A stretch of DNA of 64,000 bases from Photobacterium rosenbergii (GCF_003026455.1 NZ_PYMB01000006.1:162805-226804); one strand, 5' to 3'. Counted from the first letter of the stretch, positions 1-11,775 are shown. Notes: a model not told the origin generated them from the sequence alone. Made by a program: numbers and translations.

Positions 1-1
1 T

Positions 2-325
2 GTTGCTGGCGTGGAAACAATGGCCGAGGAGCTTGGCAGTAAACTCCGGGGCGTTGCCCCCGAGCATTACGCGCTGCAACTGGCAGCCATGCGTTCGCTG
101 CCGACCGCTCGGCAGTTTATTCTCGATTACAACATCGAATCTTCGGCAGACGTCTATGAAACCCGCCGTAGCGGCGAAGCATGGTTCATTATTGTGACGG
201 GTGATTATCCGGATGTGCAGTCGGCTCGTGTAGCTGAAACTCGCCTACCGTCGCGCTTGCAGTCGGTTGATCCATGGGTGAAATCCTACCGTCAGATCCA
301 TACCGAAATGGATCGGGCCAAATAA
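2..325 (+). CDS. damX: DamX, C-terminal part (SPOR domain)
   Basis: Open reading frame entering from the left edge, so the N-terminus is missing. The visible ~107 residues form one SPOR-type peptidoglycan-binding domain (YALQLAA...WFIIVTGDYP...AR.A...LP), which in DamX sits at the C-terminus and targets the protein to the division septum. The position directly upstream of dam, on the same strand, matches the aroK-aroB-damX-dam order of enterobacteria and vibrios. The full-length protein should have a single membrane segment upstream, outside the window. Confidence 0.85.
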   Translation, partial: VAGVETMAEELGSKLRGVAPEHYALQLAAMRSLPTARQFILDYNIESSADVYETRRSGEAWFIIVTGDYPDVQSARVAETRLPSRLQSVDPWVKSYRQIHTEMDRAK

Positions 326-429
326 CCCGTTTCTTTGCCAGTTATTTCCCTCAAGCGGTACAGACACAGATTGAAATGGTGTACAATCCGCCACCTTTCG
401 TTACAAAGTCGGTATTGGTGGTCAGCTGA

Positions 430-1254
430 ATGAAAAAGCATCGTGCATTCCTGAAATGGGCTGGAGGTAAATATTCTCTGGTCGAGGAGATCGAGCGCCA
501 CTTGCCGCCAGCGCGAAAGTTGGTTGAACCCTTTGTCGGTGCCGGTTCGGTATTTCTCAATACCGACTTCGAGCAGTACCTGTTGGCCGACATCAACCCT
601 GACTTGATTAACCTCTACAATATCCTCAAGGACAATCCCGAGCAGTATGTTCGTGATGCCAAGGCGATGTTCACCCCTGAATTCAACCAGAAAGGGGCCT
701 ACCTTGAGGTCCGTGAGGCTTTCAATAAAACCGATGATACGTATTTACGCTCGCTGTACTTTTTGTACATGAACCGACATGGCTTCAATGGTCTGTGTCG
801 ATATAACAAGAAGGGTGGCTTCAACGTACCGTTCGGTTCATATAAAAAGCCATATTTCCCGGAAGATGAGCTGTTCTACTTTGCGGAGAAAGCGAAACGA
901 GCCACGTTTGTCTGCGAAGGGTACCATCAGACGTTCTCACGTGCCCGCAAAGGCTGTGTGGTGTACTGTGATCCCCCGTATGCTCCGCTATCAACCACGG
1001 CTAACTTTACCTCCTATGCAGGTAATGGCTTTAGCCTTGATGATCAGGCGGCTCTGGCTGATGCTGCCGAGAGGGCTGCTACCGAGCGCGATATTCCGGT
1101 ACTGATCTCTAATCATGATACGACCTTGACCCGCCGTCTTTACCACGGTGCCGAATTATCTGTGGTTAAAGTAAAGCGAACCATCAGCCGAAATGGTGGT
1201 GGCCGCAACAAGGTTGATGAGTTGCTGGCCCTGTTTAAGCCGTCAAACGATTAA
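430..1254 (+). CDS. dam: DNA adenine methyltransferase Dam (GATC)
   Basis: 274 residues, the usual Dam length. It methylates N6 of adenine in GATC, used for mismatch-repair strand choice and, in vibrios, initiation of replication. The AdoMet-binding motif FVGAGSVF lies at residues 35-42 and the catalytic DPPY at 181-184. The N-terminal LKWAGGKY block and the C-terminal SRNGGGRNKV block are typical of the family. It lies 104 nt downstream of damX; the start follows a weak SD (gtggtcagctga). No abnormality seen. Confidence 0.97.
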   Translation: MKKHRAFLKWAGGKYSLVEEIERHLPPARKLVEPFVGAGSVFLNTDFEQYLLADINPDLINLYNILKDNPEQYVRDAKAMFTPEFNQKGAYLEVREAFNKTDDTYLRSLYFLYMNRHGFNGLCRYNKKGGFNVPFGSYKKPYFPEDELFYFAEKAKRATFVCEGYHQTFSRARKGCVVYCDPPYAPLSTTANFTSYAGNGFSLDDQAALADAAERAATERDIPVLISNHDTTLTRRLYHGAELSVVKVKRTISRNGGGRNKVDELLALFKPSND

Positions 1255-1261
1255 GCACCGC

Positions 1262-1459
1262 TTACCCTCCAGCAACCAGTTGGCTGACGGCAACCAGTAC
1301 CCCGACAAATAGCGCAATAGCAGCGATACCGGCCAAGATAAAGGGCAGCGGGCGCTGCTGGCTAAAATCTATCTCCCTGTTTTTTTCCGACTGCACCCCA
1401 ATCAGTGCCCCCGCAATACTCTTGATCAGGTTTGGGCGGGGTGGTTTGCGCTCTGCCAT
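1262..1459 (-). CDS. DUF2970 small membrane protein
   Basis: 65 residues starting MAERKPPRPN, with one predicted transmembrane segment near residues 40-60 (PFILAGIAAIALFVGVLVAV). It resembles the DUF2970 family of short inner-membrane proteins with unknown function. An upstream in-frame extension reaching into rpe is possible but has a non-hydrophobic, low-complexity translation, so the ATG at 1459 is preferred. It is convergent with dam, the stops being only 7 nt apart, and divergent from rpe. Confidence 0.75.
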   Translation of the reverse strand: MAERKPPRPNLIKSIAGALIGVQSEKNREIDFSQQRPLPFILAGIAAIALFVGVLVAVSQLVAGG

Positions 1460-1661
1460 GGCGTATCTCCGTATATACCCACATAAAACGATTATCTTTG
1501 TTTGCCATATCTGCCACCGGTCGTATACCGCTGCATGATGGTAAGTGTAGTTGCCCTGTGGCACACCCATCTTGAAATCCGGTAAGACATCATCTTGATG
1601 ATCGGGTAGAATTGCGCCGACTTCCGATAACGTTTTCGTTTGTACCGTATAGAGGCTGAAC

Positions 1662-2336
1662 ATGAAGGACTTTTTGATCGCTCCATCTATCCTATCTGCA
1701 GATTTTGCTCGTCTTGGCGAGGATGTAGAGAAAGTATTGGCAGCTGGTGCCGATGTCGTGCACTTTGACGTGATGGACAACCACTACGTACCGAACCTGA
1801 CTTTTGGTGCCCCGGTGTGTAAGGCCCTGCGTGATTACGGTATTACTGCGCCGATCGATGTGCACCTGATGGTCAAGCCGGTGGATCGCATTATCCCTGA
1901 TTTTGCCAAGGCCGGTGCCACTATGATCACCATCCATGCCGAAGCAACCGAGCATTTGGACCGTTCTCTGCAGCTGATCAAAGAGCACGGCTGCCAGGCT
2001 GGTGTGGTATTCAACCCGGCTACCCCGCTGCACTACCTTGACTACATCATGGACAAGGTTGACATGATCCTGCTGATGTCGGTTAACCCAGGTTTTGGTG
2101 GCCAATCGTTCATCCCTGCGACATTGGACAAGCTGCGCGAAGTGCGTAAGCGCATTGATGCTTCAGGTCGTCAGATCCGCCTTGAAATCGATGGTGGTGT
2201 GAAGGTCGACAATATCCGCGAAATCGCCGAAGCCGGTGCCGATATGTTTGTTGCAGGCTCGGCAATTTTCAGCCAGCCGGACTACAAAGCCGTGATCGAT
2301 GAAATGCGTGCAGAGTTGGCCAAGGTTGAACGCTAA
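1662..2336 (+). CDS. rpe: Ribulose-phosphate 3-epimerase
   Basis: 224 residues. Interconverts ribulose 5-phosphate and xylulose 5-phosphate in the pentose phosphate pathway. A TIM-barrel enzyme with the expected metal-site segments: [12 protein letters not shown] near residue 33, DVHLMV near 68, NPGFGGQSF near 145 and EIDGGV near 177. The gph start codon overlaps the rpe stop by one base (TAATG), so the two are translationally coupled. Confidence 0.97.
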   Translation: MKDFLIAPSILSADFARLGEDVEKVLAAGADVVHFDVMDNHYVPNLTFGAPVCKALRDYGITAPIDVHLMVKPVDRIIPDFAKAGATMITIHAEATEHLDRSLQLIKEHGCQAGVVFNPATPLHYLDYIMDKVDMILLMSVNPGFGGQSFIPATLDKLREVRKRIDASGRQIRLEIDGGVKVDNIREIAEAGADMFVAGSAIFSQPDYKAVIDEMRAELAKVER

Positions 2337-3025
2337 TGAGCCAGTTGAGCGGTATTGATTTTATTGCTTTTGACCTCGACGGCACACTGCTCGACAGCGT
2401 GCCGGATCTGGCCGATGCAGCAGACAAAACCATGCGAGCCCTGGGCCGTGCTGGGGTGACAGTTGAGCAGGTCACGACCTGGATTGGTAATGGGGCCGAC
2501 ATTTTGATCGGTCGTGCCCTAAGCCAGAGCGTTGATGTTGACCCTGATTTAGACCCAGCTTTGCACCGCGAAGCGAGGGCGTTGTTTGATCGCTTCTACG
2601 AAGAAGGTGGCCACGAGAAGAGCGCGCTATACCCTGGGGTAAAAGAGACACTGGCGGCGTTTCATGAAGCCGGGGTACCGATGGCTATCGTGACCAACAA
2701 GCCAGCCCAGTTCGTACCGCACCTGCTTGAAGAGCACGGCATCGCCGATTATTTTGTCGATGTCATCGGTGGCGATACCTTCCCGCTGAAAAAGCCGGAT
2801 CCTTTCTCCCTGAACTGGTTGCTGGATAAGCACCAGATCACGGCAGAGAAGATGTTGATGGTCGGCGACTCCCGTAACGATATCTTGGCGGCAAAAGCGG
2901 CGTCATGTTATGTTGTGGGGCTGACTTACGGTTACAACTATGGTCAGCCGATCAGCGAAAGTAACCCAGATATTGTACTGGATCACTTCAGTCATCTGGC
3001 AGAAGTGGTTAAACTAGGCAGCTAG
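2336..3025 (+). CDS. gph: Phosphoglycolate phosphatase
   Basis: 229-residue HAD-superfamily hydrolase. Motif I is FDLDGTLLDS (residues ~11-20), motif II TNKP, motif III KKPDP, motif IV VGDSRNDI. It dephosphorylates 2-phosphoglycolate formed during DNA 3'-end repair. Cotranscribed with rpe, as in E. coli dam-rpe-gph-trpS. A terminator hairpin follows before trpS. Confidence 0.95.
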   Translation: MSQLSGIDFIAFDLDGTLLDSVPDLADAADKTMRALGRAGVTVEQVTTWIGNGADILIGRALSQSVDVDPDLDPALHREARALFDRFYEEGGHEKSALYPGVKETLAAFHEAGVPMAIVTNKPAQFVPHLLEEHGIADYFVDVIGGDTFPLKKPDPFSLNWLLDKHQITAEKMLMVGDSRNDILAAKAASCYVVGLTYGYNYGQPISESNPDIVLDHFSHLAEVVKLGS

Positions 3026-3064
3026 TACGCTCGGTGTTATTCCGGGCATGGACAGATATTGTGT

Positions 3065-3089
3065 CTGCGGCAGAGGCCGCAGCTTTTTT
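3065..3089 (+). terminator. Rho-independent terminator between gph and trpS
   Basis: Stem CTGCGGC / GCCGCAG (7 bp, 4-nt loop) followed by C and six T. It ends rpe-gph transcripts, or acts as a partial terminator 22 nt before the trpS start codon. Confidence 0.8.
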
Positions 3090-3110
3090 GTGACATAGGA
3101 AAATCTCATC

Positions 3111-4127
3111 ATGACCAAACCCATTGTATTGAGTGGCGTACAGCCTTCAGGTGAATTAAGTATCGGTAATTATCTGGGTGCGCTGCGTCAGTGGGAACAG
3201 ATGCAGGATGATTATGATTGTCAGTACTGTGTCGTTGACCTGCATGCCATTACCGTGCGCCAGGAGCCAAAAGCGCTGCACGAAGCCACGCTGGATGCTT
3301 TGGCAATTTGCTTGGCTGTCGGCGTTGATCCGAAGAAGAGCACTTTGTTTGTACAATCGCACGTGCCTGAACATGCCCAGCTTGGTTGGTTGCTGAACTG
3401 CTACACCCAAATGGGCGAGCTGAGCCGCATGACCCAGTTCAAGGACAAGTCACAGCGCCATGCTAACGATGTGAATGTTGGCCTGTTTGGCTACCCGGTA
3501 TTGATGGCGGCCGATATCCTGCTATACGGTGCCCATCAGGTACCAGTGGGTAGCGATCAGAAGCAGCACTTGGAGCTGGCGCGTGATATCGCAACCCGTT
3601 TCAACAACATTTACGGTGATGGCGAAGCGATCTTCCAGGTACCTGAGCCATATATCCCGACGGTTAACGCACGTGTGATGAGCCTGCAGGATGCGACCAA
3701 GAAGATGTCGAAGTCGGATGATAACCGTAAGAACGTGATCACCCTGCTGGAAGAGCCGAAGTCGATCATCAAGAAGATCAACAAGGCGCAGACAGATACC
3801 GAGACACCACCACGTATCGCCCACGATATCGAGAACAAAGCCGGTATCTCTAATTTGATGGGCCTATACTCTGCAGCGACTGGCAAGACGTTTGCTGAAA
3901 TTGAAGCGCAGTACCAAGGCGTTGAGATGTATGGTCCGTTCAAGAAAGATGTTGGTGAAGCGATTGTCGCGATGCTGGAGCCTATCCAGTCTGAATACCA
4001 TCGCATCCGTGCTGACCGTGCTTTCCTTGATGAAGTAATGAAAGCCGGTGCCGAGAAGGCGTCAGCCCGCGCAGCAGAAACTTTGAAGAAAGCGTACGCA
4101 GCAGTAGGTTTTGTTGCACGCCCATAA
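3111..4127 (+). CDS. trpS: Tryptophanyl-tRNA synthetase
   Basis: 338 residues, class I aminoacyl-tRNA synthetase charging tRNA-Trp. The HIGH-like signature is in [14 protein letters not shown] (residues ~12-25) and the KMSKS loop is KKMSKSDDN near residue 198. Length agrees with the bacterial enzyme. SD is aggaaa, 8 nt before ATG. It ends the damX-dam-rpe-gph-trpS run and is followed by a strong terminator. Confidence 0.98.
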   Translation: MTKPIVLSGVQPSGELSIGNYLGALRQWEQMQDDYDCQYCVVDLHAITVRQEPKALHEATLDALAICLAVGVDPKKSTLFVQSHVPEHAQLGWLLNCYTQMGELSRMTQFKDKSQRHANDVNVGLFGYPVLMAADILLYGAHQVPVGSDQKQHLELARDIATRFNNIYGDGEAIFQVPEPYIPTVNARVMSLQDATKKMSKSDDNRKNVITLLEEPKSIIKKINKAQTDTETPPRIAHDIENKAGISNLMGLYSAATGKTFAEIEAQYQGVEMYGPFKKDVGEAIVAMLEPIQSEYHRIRADRAFLDEVMKAGAEKASARAAETLKKAYAAVGFVARP

Positions 4128-4150
4128 GCGCAATGCAGTTGTAAACACCG

Positions 4151-4177
4151 AAAACCGGCCTCTGGCCGGTTTTTTTT
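4151..4177 (+). terminator. Rho-independent terminator after trpS
   Basis: Perfect stem AACCGGCC / GGCCGGTT with a 3-nt loop and a run of T, starting 23 nt after the trpS stop. Confidence 0.92.
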
Positions 4178-4248
4178 CGTCTAAGCTTGCCTTTCTGCTG
4201 TCCTGCTGCACAATAGGCCGCTGTAATTTCCAGTGAGCAGAAGTACCC

Positions 4249-4824
4249 ATGCTATTGATGATCGATAACTACGACTCGTTTACCTACAACCTCTACCAGT
4301 ATTTCTGTGAGCTGGGCGCCGAGGTAAAGGTGGTGCGTAATGACGAAATCGACATTGCCGGCATCGAGGCTATGGCACCTTCTCATCTGGTGATTTCTCC
4401 GGGGCCCTGTACCCCGAATGAAGCGGGGATCTCGCTGGAGGCAATCCGCCATTTTGCAGGCAAACTACCCATTCTTGGGGTGTGCCTAGGCCATCAGTCC
4501 ATCGCCCAAGTATACGGTGGCGATGTTGTCCGCGCCCGTCAGGTCATGCACGGCAAGACGTCTCCCGTCACTCATAGTGACAGCAGTGTGTTTGCTGGCT
4601 TGAATAACCCACTTACAGTCACCCGCTATCATTCGCTGGTGGTCAAAGCTGATACCCTGCCAGATTGTTTCGAAGTCACGGCCTGGACGGAAAAAGACGG
4701 TGAGCGTGATGAAATTATGGGGATCCGCCACAAGAGCTTGCCTATCGAAGGGGTCCAGTTTCACCCGGAAAGCATTTTGACCGAGCAGGGACATCAGCTG
4801 CTGGCGAATTTCCTCCGTCGCTGA
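4249..4824 (+). CDS. pabA: Aminodeoxychorismate/anthranilate synthase glutamine amidotransferase
   Basis: 191-residue class I glutamine amidotransferase. Catalytic Cys in GVCLGHQS (near residue 79), His and Glu in VQFHPES (near residue 168). It supplies ammonia to PabB for 4-amino-4-deoxychorismate (folate synthesis). The TrpG subunit of anthranilate synthase is very similar; the lone position near argD/astC, with no trp genes, supports PabA, as in E. coli (pabA-argD). Confidence 0.88.
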   Translation: MLLMIDNYDSFTYNLYQYFCELGAEVKVVRNDEIDIAGIEAMAPSHLVISPGPCTPNEAGISLEAIRHFAGKLPILGVCLGHQSIAQVYGGDVVRARQVMHGKTSPVTHSDSSVFAGLNNPLTVTRYHSLVVKADTLPDCFEVTAWTEKDGERDEIMGIRHKSLPIEGVQFHPESILTEQGHQLLANFLRR

Positions 4825-5102
4825 GCCTAAAGGCATAAGGGCAGCACGAAATGCTGCCTGGCCCCAGATCCCCATCACTTTACGCCGCTCCATCTCACCT
4901 CGAATGAGTAAAAAAGCGCCTCACTCAGCGTTTTGAAGGTCTCAATCCCGCGATCTTTGTCACTTTTTTTAACATTTCTGTATCTTTGCTGTTTTTTTTT
5001 GGCACGGAAAGATTATGCAGGATGAAGGCGCGTTATCGCTTTATTTCCTTGCAGGAAAAACACCTTTTAGTGTTCGGGGCTTAATAAGTTTTCCCTAACC
5101 CC

Positions 5103-5116
5103 GCATAAATATGTAT
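5103..5116 (+). promoter_or_regulatory. Possible ArgR (ARG box) half-operator
   Basis: GCATAAATATGTAT keeps the A/T core and inverted symmetry of ARG boxes (TGAATWWWWATTCA) with several mismatches. It lies ~115 nt before the arginine-related transaminase. Weak match; alternative is chance in A/T-rich DNA. Confidence 0.28.
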
Positions 5117-5173
5117 TTTGTAGGAGATTAACCGTTAACTGATAGGGAATAAAAAAATATTCTGCTATTGGAA

Positions 5174-5201
5174 TTGGTTAATAAAATGTAAATACTATGC
5201 T
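5174..5201 (+). promoter_or_regulatory. Possible sigma-70 promoter of the ast genes
   Basis: TTGGTT, a 16-bp spacer and TATGCT, ~30 nt before the astC/argD start codon. Moderate match only. Confidence 0.35.
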
Positions 5202-5230
5202 TAGGGCAAAAACGTTAGAAGGAAACGATA

Positions 5231-6445
5231 ATGGCAAAGGAGTATAAAGTCGATCGTCAGGTGTTCGATGAAGTGATGGTGCCGTGCTATGCACCGATGC
5301 AGATGATCCCGGTTAAGGGGCAAGGTGCACGGGTGTGGGATCAAGAAGGTCGGGAATATGTCGACTTTGCTGGCGGTATCGCCGTGAGTTGCCTGGGCCA
5401 CTGCCACCCGGTGATGGTTGATGCGCTCAAGGCGCAGGCCGAGCAGATTTGGCACCTGAGTAATGTGATGACCAACGAGCCGGCACTGCGACTGGCCAAA
5501 CTGCTTACCGAGCACAGCTTTGCCGATAAAGTCTTCTTTGCCAACTCCGGTGCCGAGGCCAACGAGGCAGCATTGAAACTGGCCCGTCGTTACGCGGCGG
5601 ACAAGTTTGGCCCGGAGAAGTCCGAGATTATTTCTTTTAAACAAGGCTTCCACGGCCGTACGTTCTTTACCGTAACGGTCGGTGGCCAAGAAGCTTATTC
5701 TGACGGCTTTGGGCCGAAACCGGGAGCCGTCACCCATCTTGCCTACAATGATCTGTCCAGCCTGGCCGAGCATATGTCGGAGCGTACCTGTGCGGTGATG
5801 ATGGAGCCGCTGCAGGGCGAGGGCGGTATCGTGTCGCCAACCCCAGAGTTTATTCAGGGTGTCCGCGAACTGTGTGACAAACACAATGCGCTGCTGATTT
5901 TCGATGAAGTACAAACCGGTAACGGCCGGACAGGTGACTTCTATGCTTACCAGGGCTTGGGTGTTACCCCGGATATCCTGAGTACGGCAAAATCACTCGG
6001 TGGCGGTTTCCCGATTGGTGCCATGTTGACGACTTCAGAGTTGGCAGCCCACCTAAAAATCGGTACCCACGGCTCAACTTACGGCGGTAACCCACTGGCT
6101 TGTGCCGTGGCCGAAGCTGTCGTGAGTGAAGTCACCAAGCCGGAAGTGCTGGCAGGCGTCAAGCAGCGCGAGCAATGGTTCCGTGAGGCGCTAGAAGCGA
6201 TCAATGCCAAGTACCCAGTATTTGCTGAAATTCGCGGTAAGGGCCTGTTGCTTGGCGCGGCGCTCAATGAGGAGTGGCAGGGCCGGGCAAGGGATATCTT
6301 GCTGGCGGCGGGCGAGGAAGGCCTAATGGTACTGGTTGCCGGTACCAATGTGGTGCGCTTTACCCCGTCTTTGGTGATCGACAAAGCCGATATCGATGAA
6401 GGCATGGCCCGCCTCGAGCGCGCTATCGCCAAGATCTATTCATAA
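5231..6445 (+). CDS. argD: Acetylornithine / succinylornithine aminotransferase
   Basis: 404 residues, PLP-dependent class III aminotransferase. PLP lysine is K254 in [25 protein letters not shown] precedes it. It transfers the amino group of N-acetyl- or N-succinylornithine to 2-oxoglutarate. Placed directly before astA and astD, it should act as AstC in arginine breakdown; vibrios generally use one enzyme for both ArgD and AstC roles. SD aaggaaa, 6 nt before ATG. Substrate preference cannot be read from sequence. Confidence 0.93.
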   Translation: MAKEYKVDRQVFDEVMVPCYAPMQMIPVKGQGARVWDQEGREYVDFAGGIAVSCLGHCHPVMVDALKAQAEQIWHLSNVMTNEPALRLAKLLTEHSFADKVFFANSGAEANEAALKLARRYAADKFGPEKSEIISFKQGFHGRTFFTVTVGGQEAYSDGFGPKPGAVTHLAYNDLSSLAEHMSERTCAVMMEPLQGEGGIVSPTPEFIQGVRELCDKHNALLIFDEVQTGNGRTGDFYAYQGLGVTPDILSTAKSLGGGFPIGAMLTTSELAAHLKIGTHGSTYGGNPLACAVAEAVVSEVTKPEVLAGVKQREQWFREALEAINAKYPVFAEIRGKGLLLGAALNEEWQGRARDILLAAGEEGLMVLVAGTNVVRFTPSLVIDKADIDEGMARLERAIAKIYS

Positions 6446-6555
6446 TTTAATCTAACTGGGTGCGGCTGGCAGGAGCTTGGCCGCAGCCTCCGGCCCTATG
6501 CCGGTCTTATCACTAGTTGGCAGCTAAGCTGCAGCTTGCATCAGGAGGGAGTTCG

Positions 6556-9035
<2,480 letters not shown>

Positions 9036-9076
9036 TGGCCGTCAATCATTCACCAGCCAAAGAGGATAGCGAGCAC

Positions 9077-9874
9077 ATGGAAAGGGTAGAGCAACTATTT
9101 TCCGGGTTGTGGCAGGACTATATCCAGCGCCTATGCCCGTCAGCGGCCCAGGTACATGATCTGCTGACCGAAGAAGAGCCGCTGCTCAATGACCATATTG
9201 CGCTGCGGACATTCAATTTGCCAAAGATCGGCCTCGACCGTTTGGCAGCACCGTTCATCGCGATTGGCTACAAGCCTTGCGGCCGCTACAAGTTCGAGGC
9301 CAAGAAACTGTATGCCGAGCACTTCGAGCACCCCAACCCGTTAGCTCCTAAAGTGTTTATCAGTGAACTGATGGTCGGGCAGTTCAGTTCTTTGCTGCAG
9401 CAAACGGTCAGGGATCTGGTTAACCAGGTCCCCGAGCAAGCGATGCATGATCCGGCCTTCCTCTATGGTGGGCGGTTATGGGATTTGGACTACGCGACCT
9501 ACGAACTGCTGGCAGCAGAGAGCGAGTATGCAGGTTGGCTAGCCGCCCATGGCTTCGGTGCCAACCACTTTACCGTGAGCATTAACCAGCTCGAGCAGTT
9601 TACCGAGGTCGCTGAGGTCAATCATCTGCTACGGCACAACGGGTTTGAAATCAACAGTTCTGGGGGAGAGGTCAAAGGCAACCCTGAGGTGATGCTTGAG
9701 CAGTCGTCGACCATGGCTGACAGAGTGGAAGTAGGCTTTACCGATGGAGTCTATACCATTCCCGGTGGCTTCTATGAGTTTGCCAAGCGCTACCCGAAAG
9801 AAGACGGTGAGCTATACACCGGCTTTGTCGAAGCATCGGCAGACAAGATCTTCGAAAGTACCGACGCCAGTTAG
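9077..9874 (+). CDS. DUF1338 protein, 2-oxoadipate dioxygenase/decarboxylase-like
   Basis: 265 residues. The DUF1338 family, whose studied members (HglS type) are Fe(II) enzymes turning 2-oxoadipate into D-2-hydroxyglutarate, use a His with an Arg four residues later, a second His and a Glu. All are present: DHIALRTF near residue 37, NHFTVSIN near 162 and FYEFAKR near 231. The start at 9077 follows agagga at 11-nt spacing; upstream in-frame ATGs overlapping astD by 4 nt are an alternative. Downstream of astD, same strand, so probably coexpressed. The real substrate in this context is unknown; the short form has less supporting biochemistry than HglS. Confidence 0.78.
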   Translation: MERVEQLFSGLWQDYIQRLCPSAAQVHDLLTEEEPLLNDHIALRTFNLPKIGLDRLAAPFIAIGYKPCGRYKFEAKKLYAEHFEHPNPLAPKVFISELMVGQFSSLLQQTVRDLVNQVPEQAMHDPAFLYGGRLWDLDYATYELLAAESEYAGWLAAHGFGANHFTVSINQLEQFTEVAEVNHLLRHNGFEINSSGGEVKGNPEVMLEQSSTMADRVEVGFTDGVYTIPGGFYEFAKRYPKEDGELYTGFVEASADKIFESTDAS

Positions 9875-9909
9875 CCATTCTTTTACCGGTTCGGTTTTTC
9901 ACTGGGAGC

Positions 9910-9946
9910 AAAAAGGCCGACGGCAACCATTGCCATCGGCCTTTTT
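9910..9946. terminator. Bidirectional Rho-independent terminator
   Basis: Arms of 17 nt with one mismatch (AAAAAGGCCGACGGCAA / TTGCCATCGGCCTTTTT), A run on one side and T run on the other. It serves the astD-DUF1338 unit and the convergent small gene at 9982-10170. Confidence 0.92.
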
Positions 9947-9981
9947 AATATTTGGTCCCCATAGGCCTGAACTTAGCGGTT

Positions 9982-10170
9982 TTAATGCTTGAGGCTGTCG
10001 AGCGGGTAGCCCAAATGGGATTCCGGCGTGTGGCGCTTCACCTTTTCGTGCTGTTCAAGGTAATGGCGACTGTCACTGAACCCGGTCATTTCAACAGTAT
10101 CGGGCAGTGGCGAAATAACGCCGCGATGTAAGTGGTGGGTGCTATGCGGTGAAAAGCGTTCGATGTCCAT
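9982..10170 (-). CDS. Small hypothetical protein (62 aa)
   Basis: Reads MDIERFSPHSTHHLHRGVIS and continues, rich in His and charged residues, with no signal peptide or membrane segment. No family recognised. Support as a gene: it ends just before a shared bidirectional terminator, it lies in a stretch otherwise without a gene, and its composition is protein-like. The SD is weak (ggaa). Confidence 0.5.
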   Translation of the reverse strand: MDIERFSPHSTHHLHRGVISPLPDTVEMTGFSDSRHYLEQHEKVKRHTPESHLGYPLDSLKH

Positions 10171-10305
10171 ACCGGTATTCCATTACAGGTGATGAGGTTG
10201 ATATGCACAATGTAGCATCAAGCGAGCCAGATACAAGCACAAAAACAGTGATGCGGTAGACAGTAATGCCCTGAAAGCATGAAATGGGAGCGCTGCGGGT
10301 AATAA

Positions 10306-10328
10306 AAAAGCCGCACAAGGCGGCTTTT
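10306..10328 (-). terminator. Rho-independent terminator of crp
   Basis: Stem AAAAGCCGC / GCGGCTTTT with a short loop. On the minus strand it is followed by a T run (from AATAAAAAA). It starts 34 nt past the crp stop. Confidence 0.88.
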
Positions 10329-10361
10329 AGATATTGGTGTGTATTACGGAGAGCTAACGGC

Positions 10362-10994
10362 TTAGCGCGTACCGTAAACAACAATTGTTTTGCCGTGGGC
10401 AGAAATCAGGTTCTGCTCTTCCAGCATCTTCAAGATACGACCTACAGTCTCACGGGAACAGCCAACGATTTGGCCGATTTCCTGACGAGTGATCTTGATT
10501 TGCATACCGTCTGGGTGGGTCATTGCATCTGGCTGCTTAGCCAGGTTCAATAGAGTCTGTGCGATACGGCCTGTTACGTCCAGGAATGCCAAGTCACCCA
10601 CTTTCTGGCTTGTCACCTGTAGGCGGCTAGCCATTTGCGCAGATAGGCGCATTAGGATGTCTGGGTTTACCTGGATAAGCTGGCGGAATTTCTTGAAAGA
10701 AATTTCTGCGACTTCGCAAGGGGTCTTAGCACGAACCCAAGCGGTACGCTCTTGGCCTTCTTCGAATAGGCCTAATTCACCGATGAAGTCACCTTGGTTT
10801 AGGTAAGACAGGATCATTTCCTTACCTTCTTCATCCTTGATCAGGACCGCAACAGAACCTTTGACGATGTAGTAGAGCGTCTCTGCTTTTTCACCCGCGT
10901 GGATCAAAGTACTCTTTGAAGGGTATTTATGAATGTGGCAATGGGAAAGAAACCACTCTAGAGTTGGATCTGTTTGAGGTTTACCTGGAACCAT
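10362..10994 (-). CDS. crp: cAMP receptor protein CRP
   Basis: 210 residues, nearly identical in layout to E. coli CRP. Cyclic-nucleotide domain with the phosphate-binding cassette [20 protein letters not shown] split as GELGLF and RTAWVRA (residues ~71-89). C-terminal helix-turn-helix [20 protein letters not shown] (~169-188), in which RE..R contact TGTGA. Global regulator of carbon use and, in vibrios, quorum sensing and biofilm genes. A CRP site lies in its upstream region. Confidence 0.99.
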   Translation of the reverse strand: MVPGKPQTDPTLEWFLSHCHIHKYPSKSTLIHAGEKAETLYYIVKGSVAVLIKDEEGKEMILSYLNQGDFIGELGLFEEGQERTAWVRAKTPCEVAEISFKKFRQLIQVNPDILMRLSAQMASRLQVTSQKVGDLAFLDVTGRIAQTLLNLAKQPDAMTHPDGMQIKITRQEIGQIVGCSRETVGRILKMLEEQNLISAHGKTIVVYGTR

Positions 10995-11196
10995 ATTACT
11001 AACTTCCTCTGCGTTTGTTGCCCAACAACGACGTCCTTCAAAATGCGGCTGGGCCTAACCATAATTAGTTCGTCGTTTAGGATATTCAGTCAACCGCTGG
11101 GCTGCAAGCTCACGTGAATAATTAGTTCAGATTTTATCTTTTTTCGGCGCGCTTTTCTTGATATTGATCTATGTGAAAAGGCCATTTTGTAGTCAT

Positions 11197-11218
11197 AAGT
11201 GTGCACATGATCACACAG
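11197..11218. promoter_or_regulatory. CRP binding site in the crp-yhfA divergent region
   Basis: TGTGC-ACATGA-TCACA matches TGTGA-N6-TCACA at nine of ten conserved positions. It is centred ~213 nt before the crp start and ~58 nt before the yhfA start, fitting autoregulation of crp and/or control of yhfA. Confidence 0.72.
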
Positions 11219-11264
11219 TTGCTAACAAGTGCCGAAAGCCCGTAAAAGTTGTAAGGAGAAAGCA

Positions 11265-11669
11265 ATGCAATCACGAGTGAAATGGGTCGAAAATATGACC
11301 TTTCTTGGACAGTCAAATTCCGGTCATAGCGTGGTGATGGACGGGAATGGTGGCGAAAAAGCGCCAAGCCCAATGGAACTGGTTTTGATGGCTGCGGGTG
11401 GATGTAGCTCGGTGGATGTGGTTGACGGACTCAAGTCAGCGGGCCAGAAAATTACTGGCTGTGAAGCGCAAATCAACTCGGTGCGCCGTGAACAAGCCCC
11501 GCGTATTTTCACTACTGCTAACCTGCACTTTGTCGTCACCGGTGAAAATCTGGATGAAGCCATCGTAGCTAAGACGGTTGCCGACTCGTTGGAGAAATAC
11601 TGCTCAGTATGCCTGATGCTGGGTGAAGGCGTCGAGATGACCCACTCGTATGAGGTAGTGGAAGAGTAA
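11265..11669 (+). CDS. yhfA: OsmC-family protein YhfA
   Basis: 134 residues, the same length as E. coli YhfA, an OsmC/Ohr-fold protein of unclear substrate. Conserved Cys positions are in AAGGCSSVDVVD (near residue 47) and KYCSVCLMLG (near 112). The start at 11265 follows a strong SD (aaggagaaagca). Divergent from crp, exactly as in E. coli. Confidence 0.93.
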   Translation: MQSRVKWVENMTFLGQSNSGHSVVMDGNGGEKAPSPMELVLMAAGGCSSVDVVDGLKSAGQKITGCEAQINSVRREQAPRIFTTANLHFVVTGENLDEAIVAKTVADSLEKYCSVCLMLGEGVEMTHSYEVVEE

Positions 11670-11715
11670 TTCGGCGGCAAAAGATGGCGATGGGCCAGAG
11701 GCAATGGGAAAATCA

Positions 11716-11764
11716 CGCCTATCGCCTATCGCCTATCGCCTATCGCCTATCGCCTATCGCTTAT
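11716..11764. repeat. Tandem heptamer array CGCCTAT
   Basis: Six perfect copies of CGCCTAT and a seventh with one change (CGCTTAT), between the yhfA stop and the convergent prkB stop. Likely length-variable by slippage. Confidence 0.97.
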
Positions 11765-11775
11765 CGCCGGTGCTA

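Larger units (their letters stand above)
4825..5230 (+). other. 406-nt intergenic region before astC/argD
   Basis: No coding frame supported. It holds a small hairpin after pabA (GCAGCA / TGCTGC, without a T run), two T-rich tracts near 4963-5000, and an A/T-rich stretch that carries a possible ARG box and a possible promoter, annotated separately. Confidence 0.6.

Noticed and set aside
1460..1780. N-terminal extension of the DUF2970 gene across the rpe start
   Set aside because: It would overlap rpe by over 100 nt in antisense and reads as low-complexity Ser/Thr sequence; the 65-residue form begins like the family.
4999..5019. TGGCAC at ~5001 as a sigma-54 promoter for the ast genes
   Set aside because: The following TGCA is 14 nt from the GG instead of 10, so the spacing is wrong; the resemblance ends at the -24 part.
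5201..5914. 237-codon antisense frame opposite argD/astC
   Set aside because: Lies wholly over a conserved enzyme gene, His-rich shadow translation and no SD; same for 7902-8543 opposite astD.
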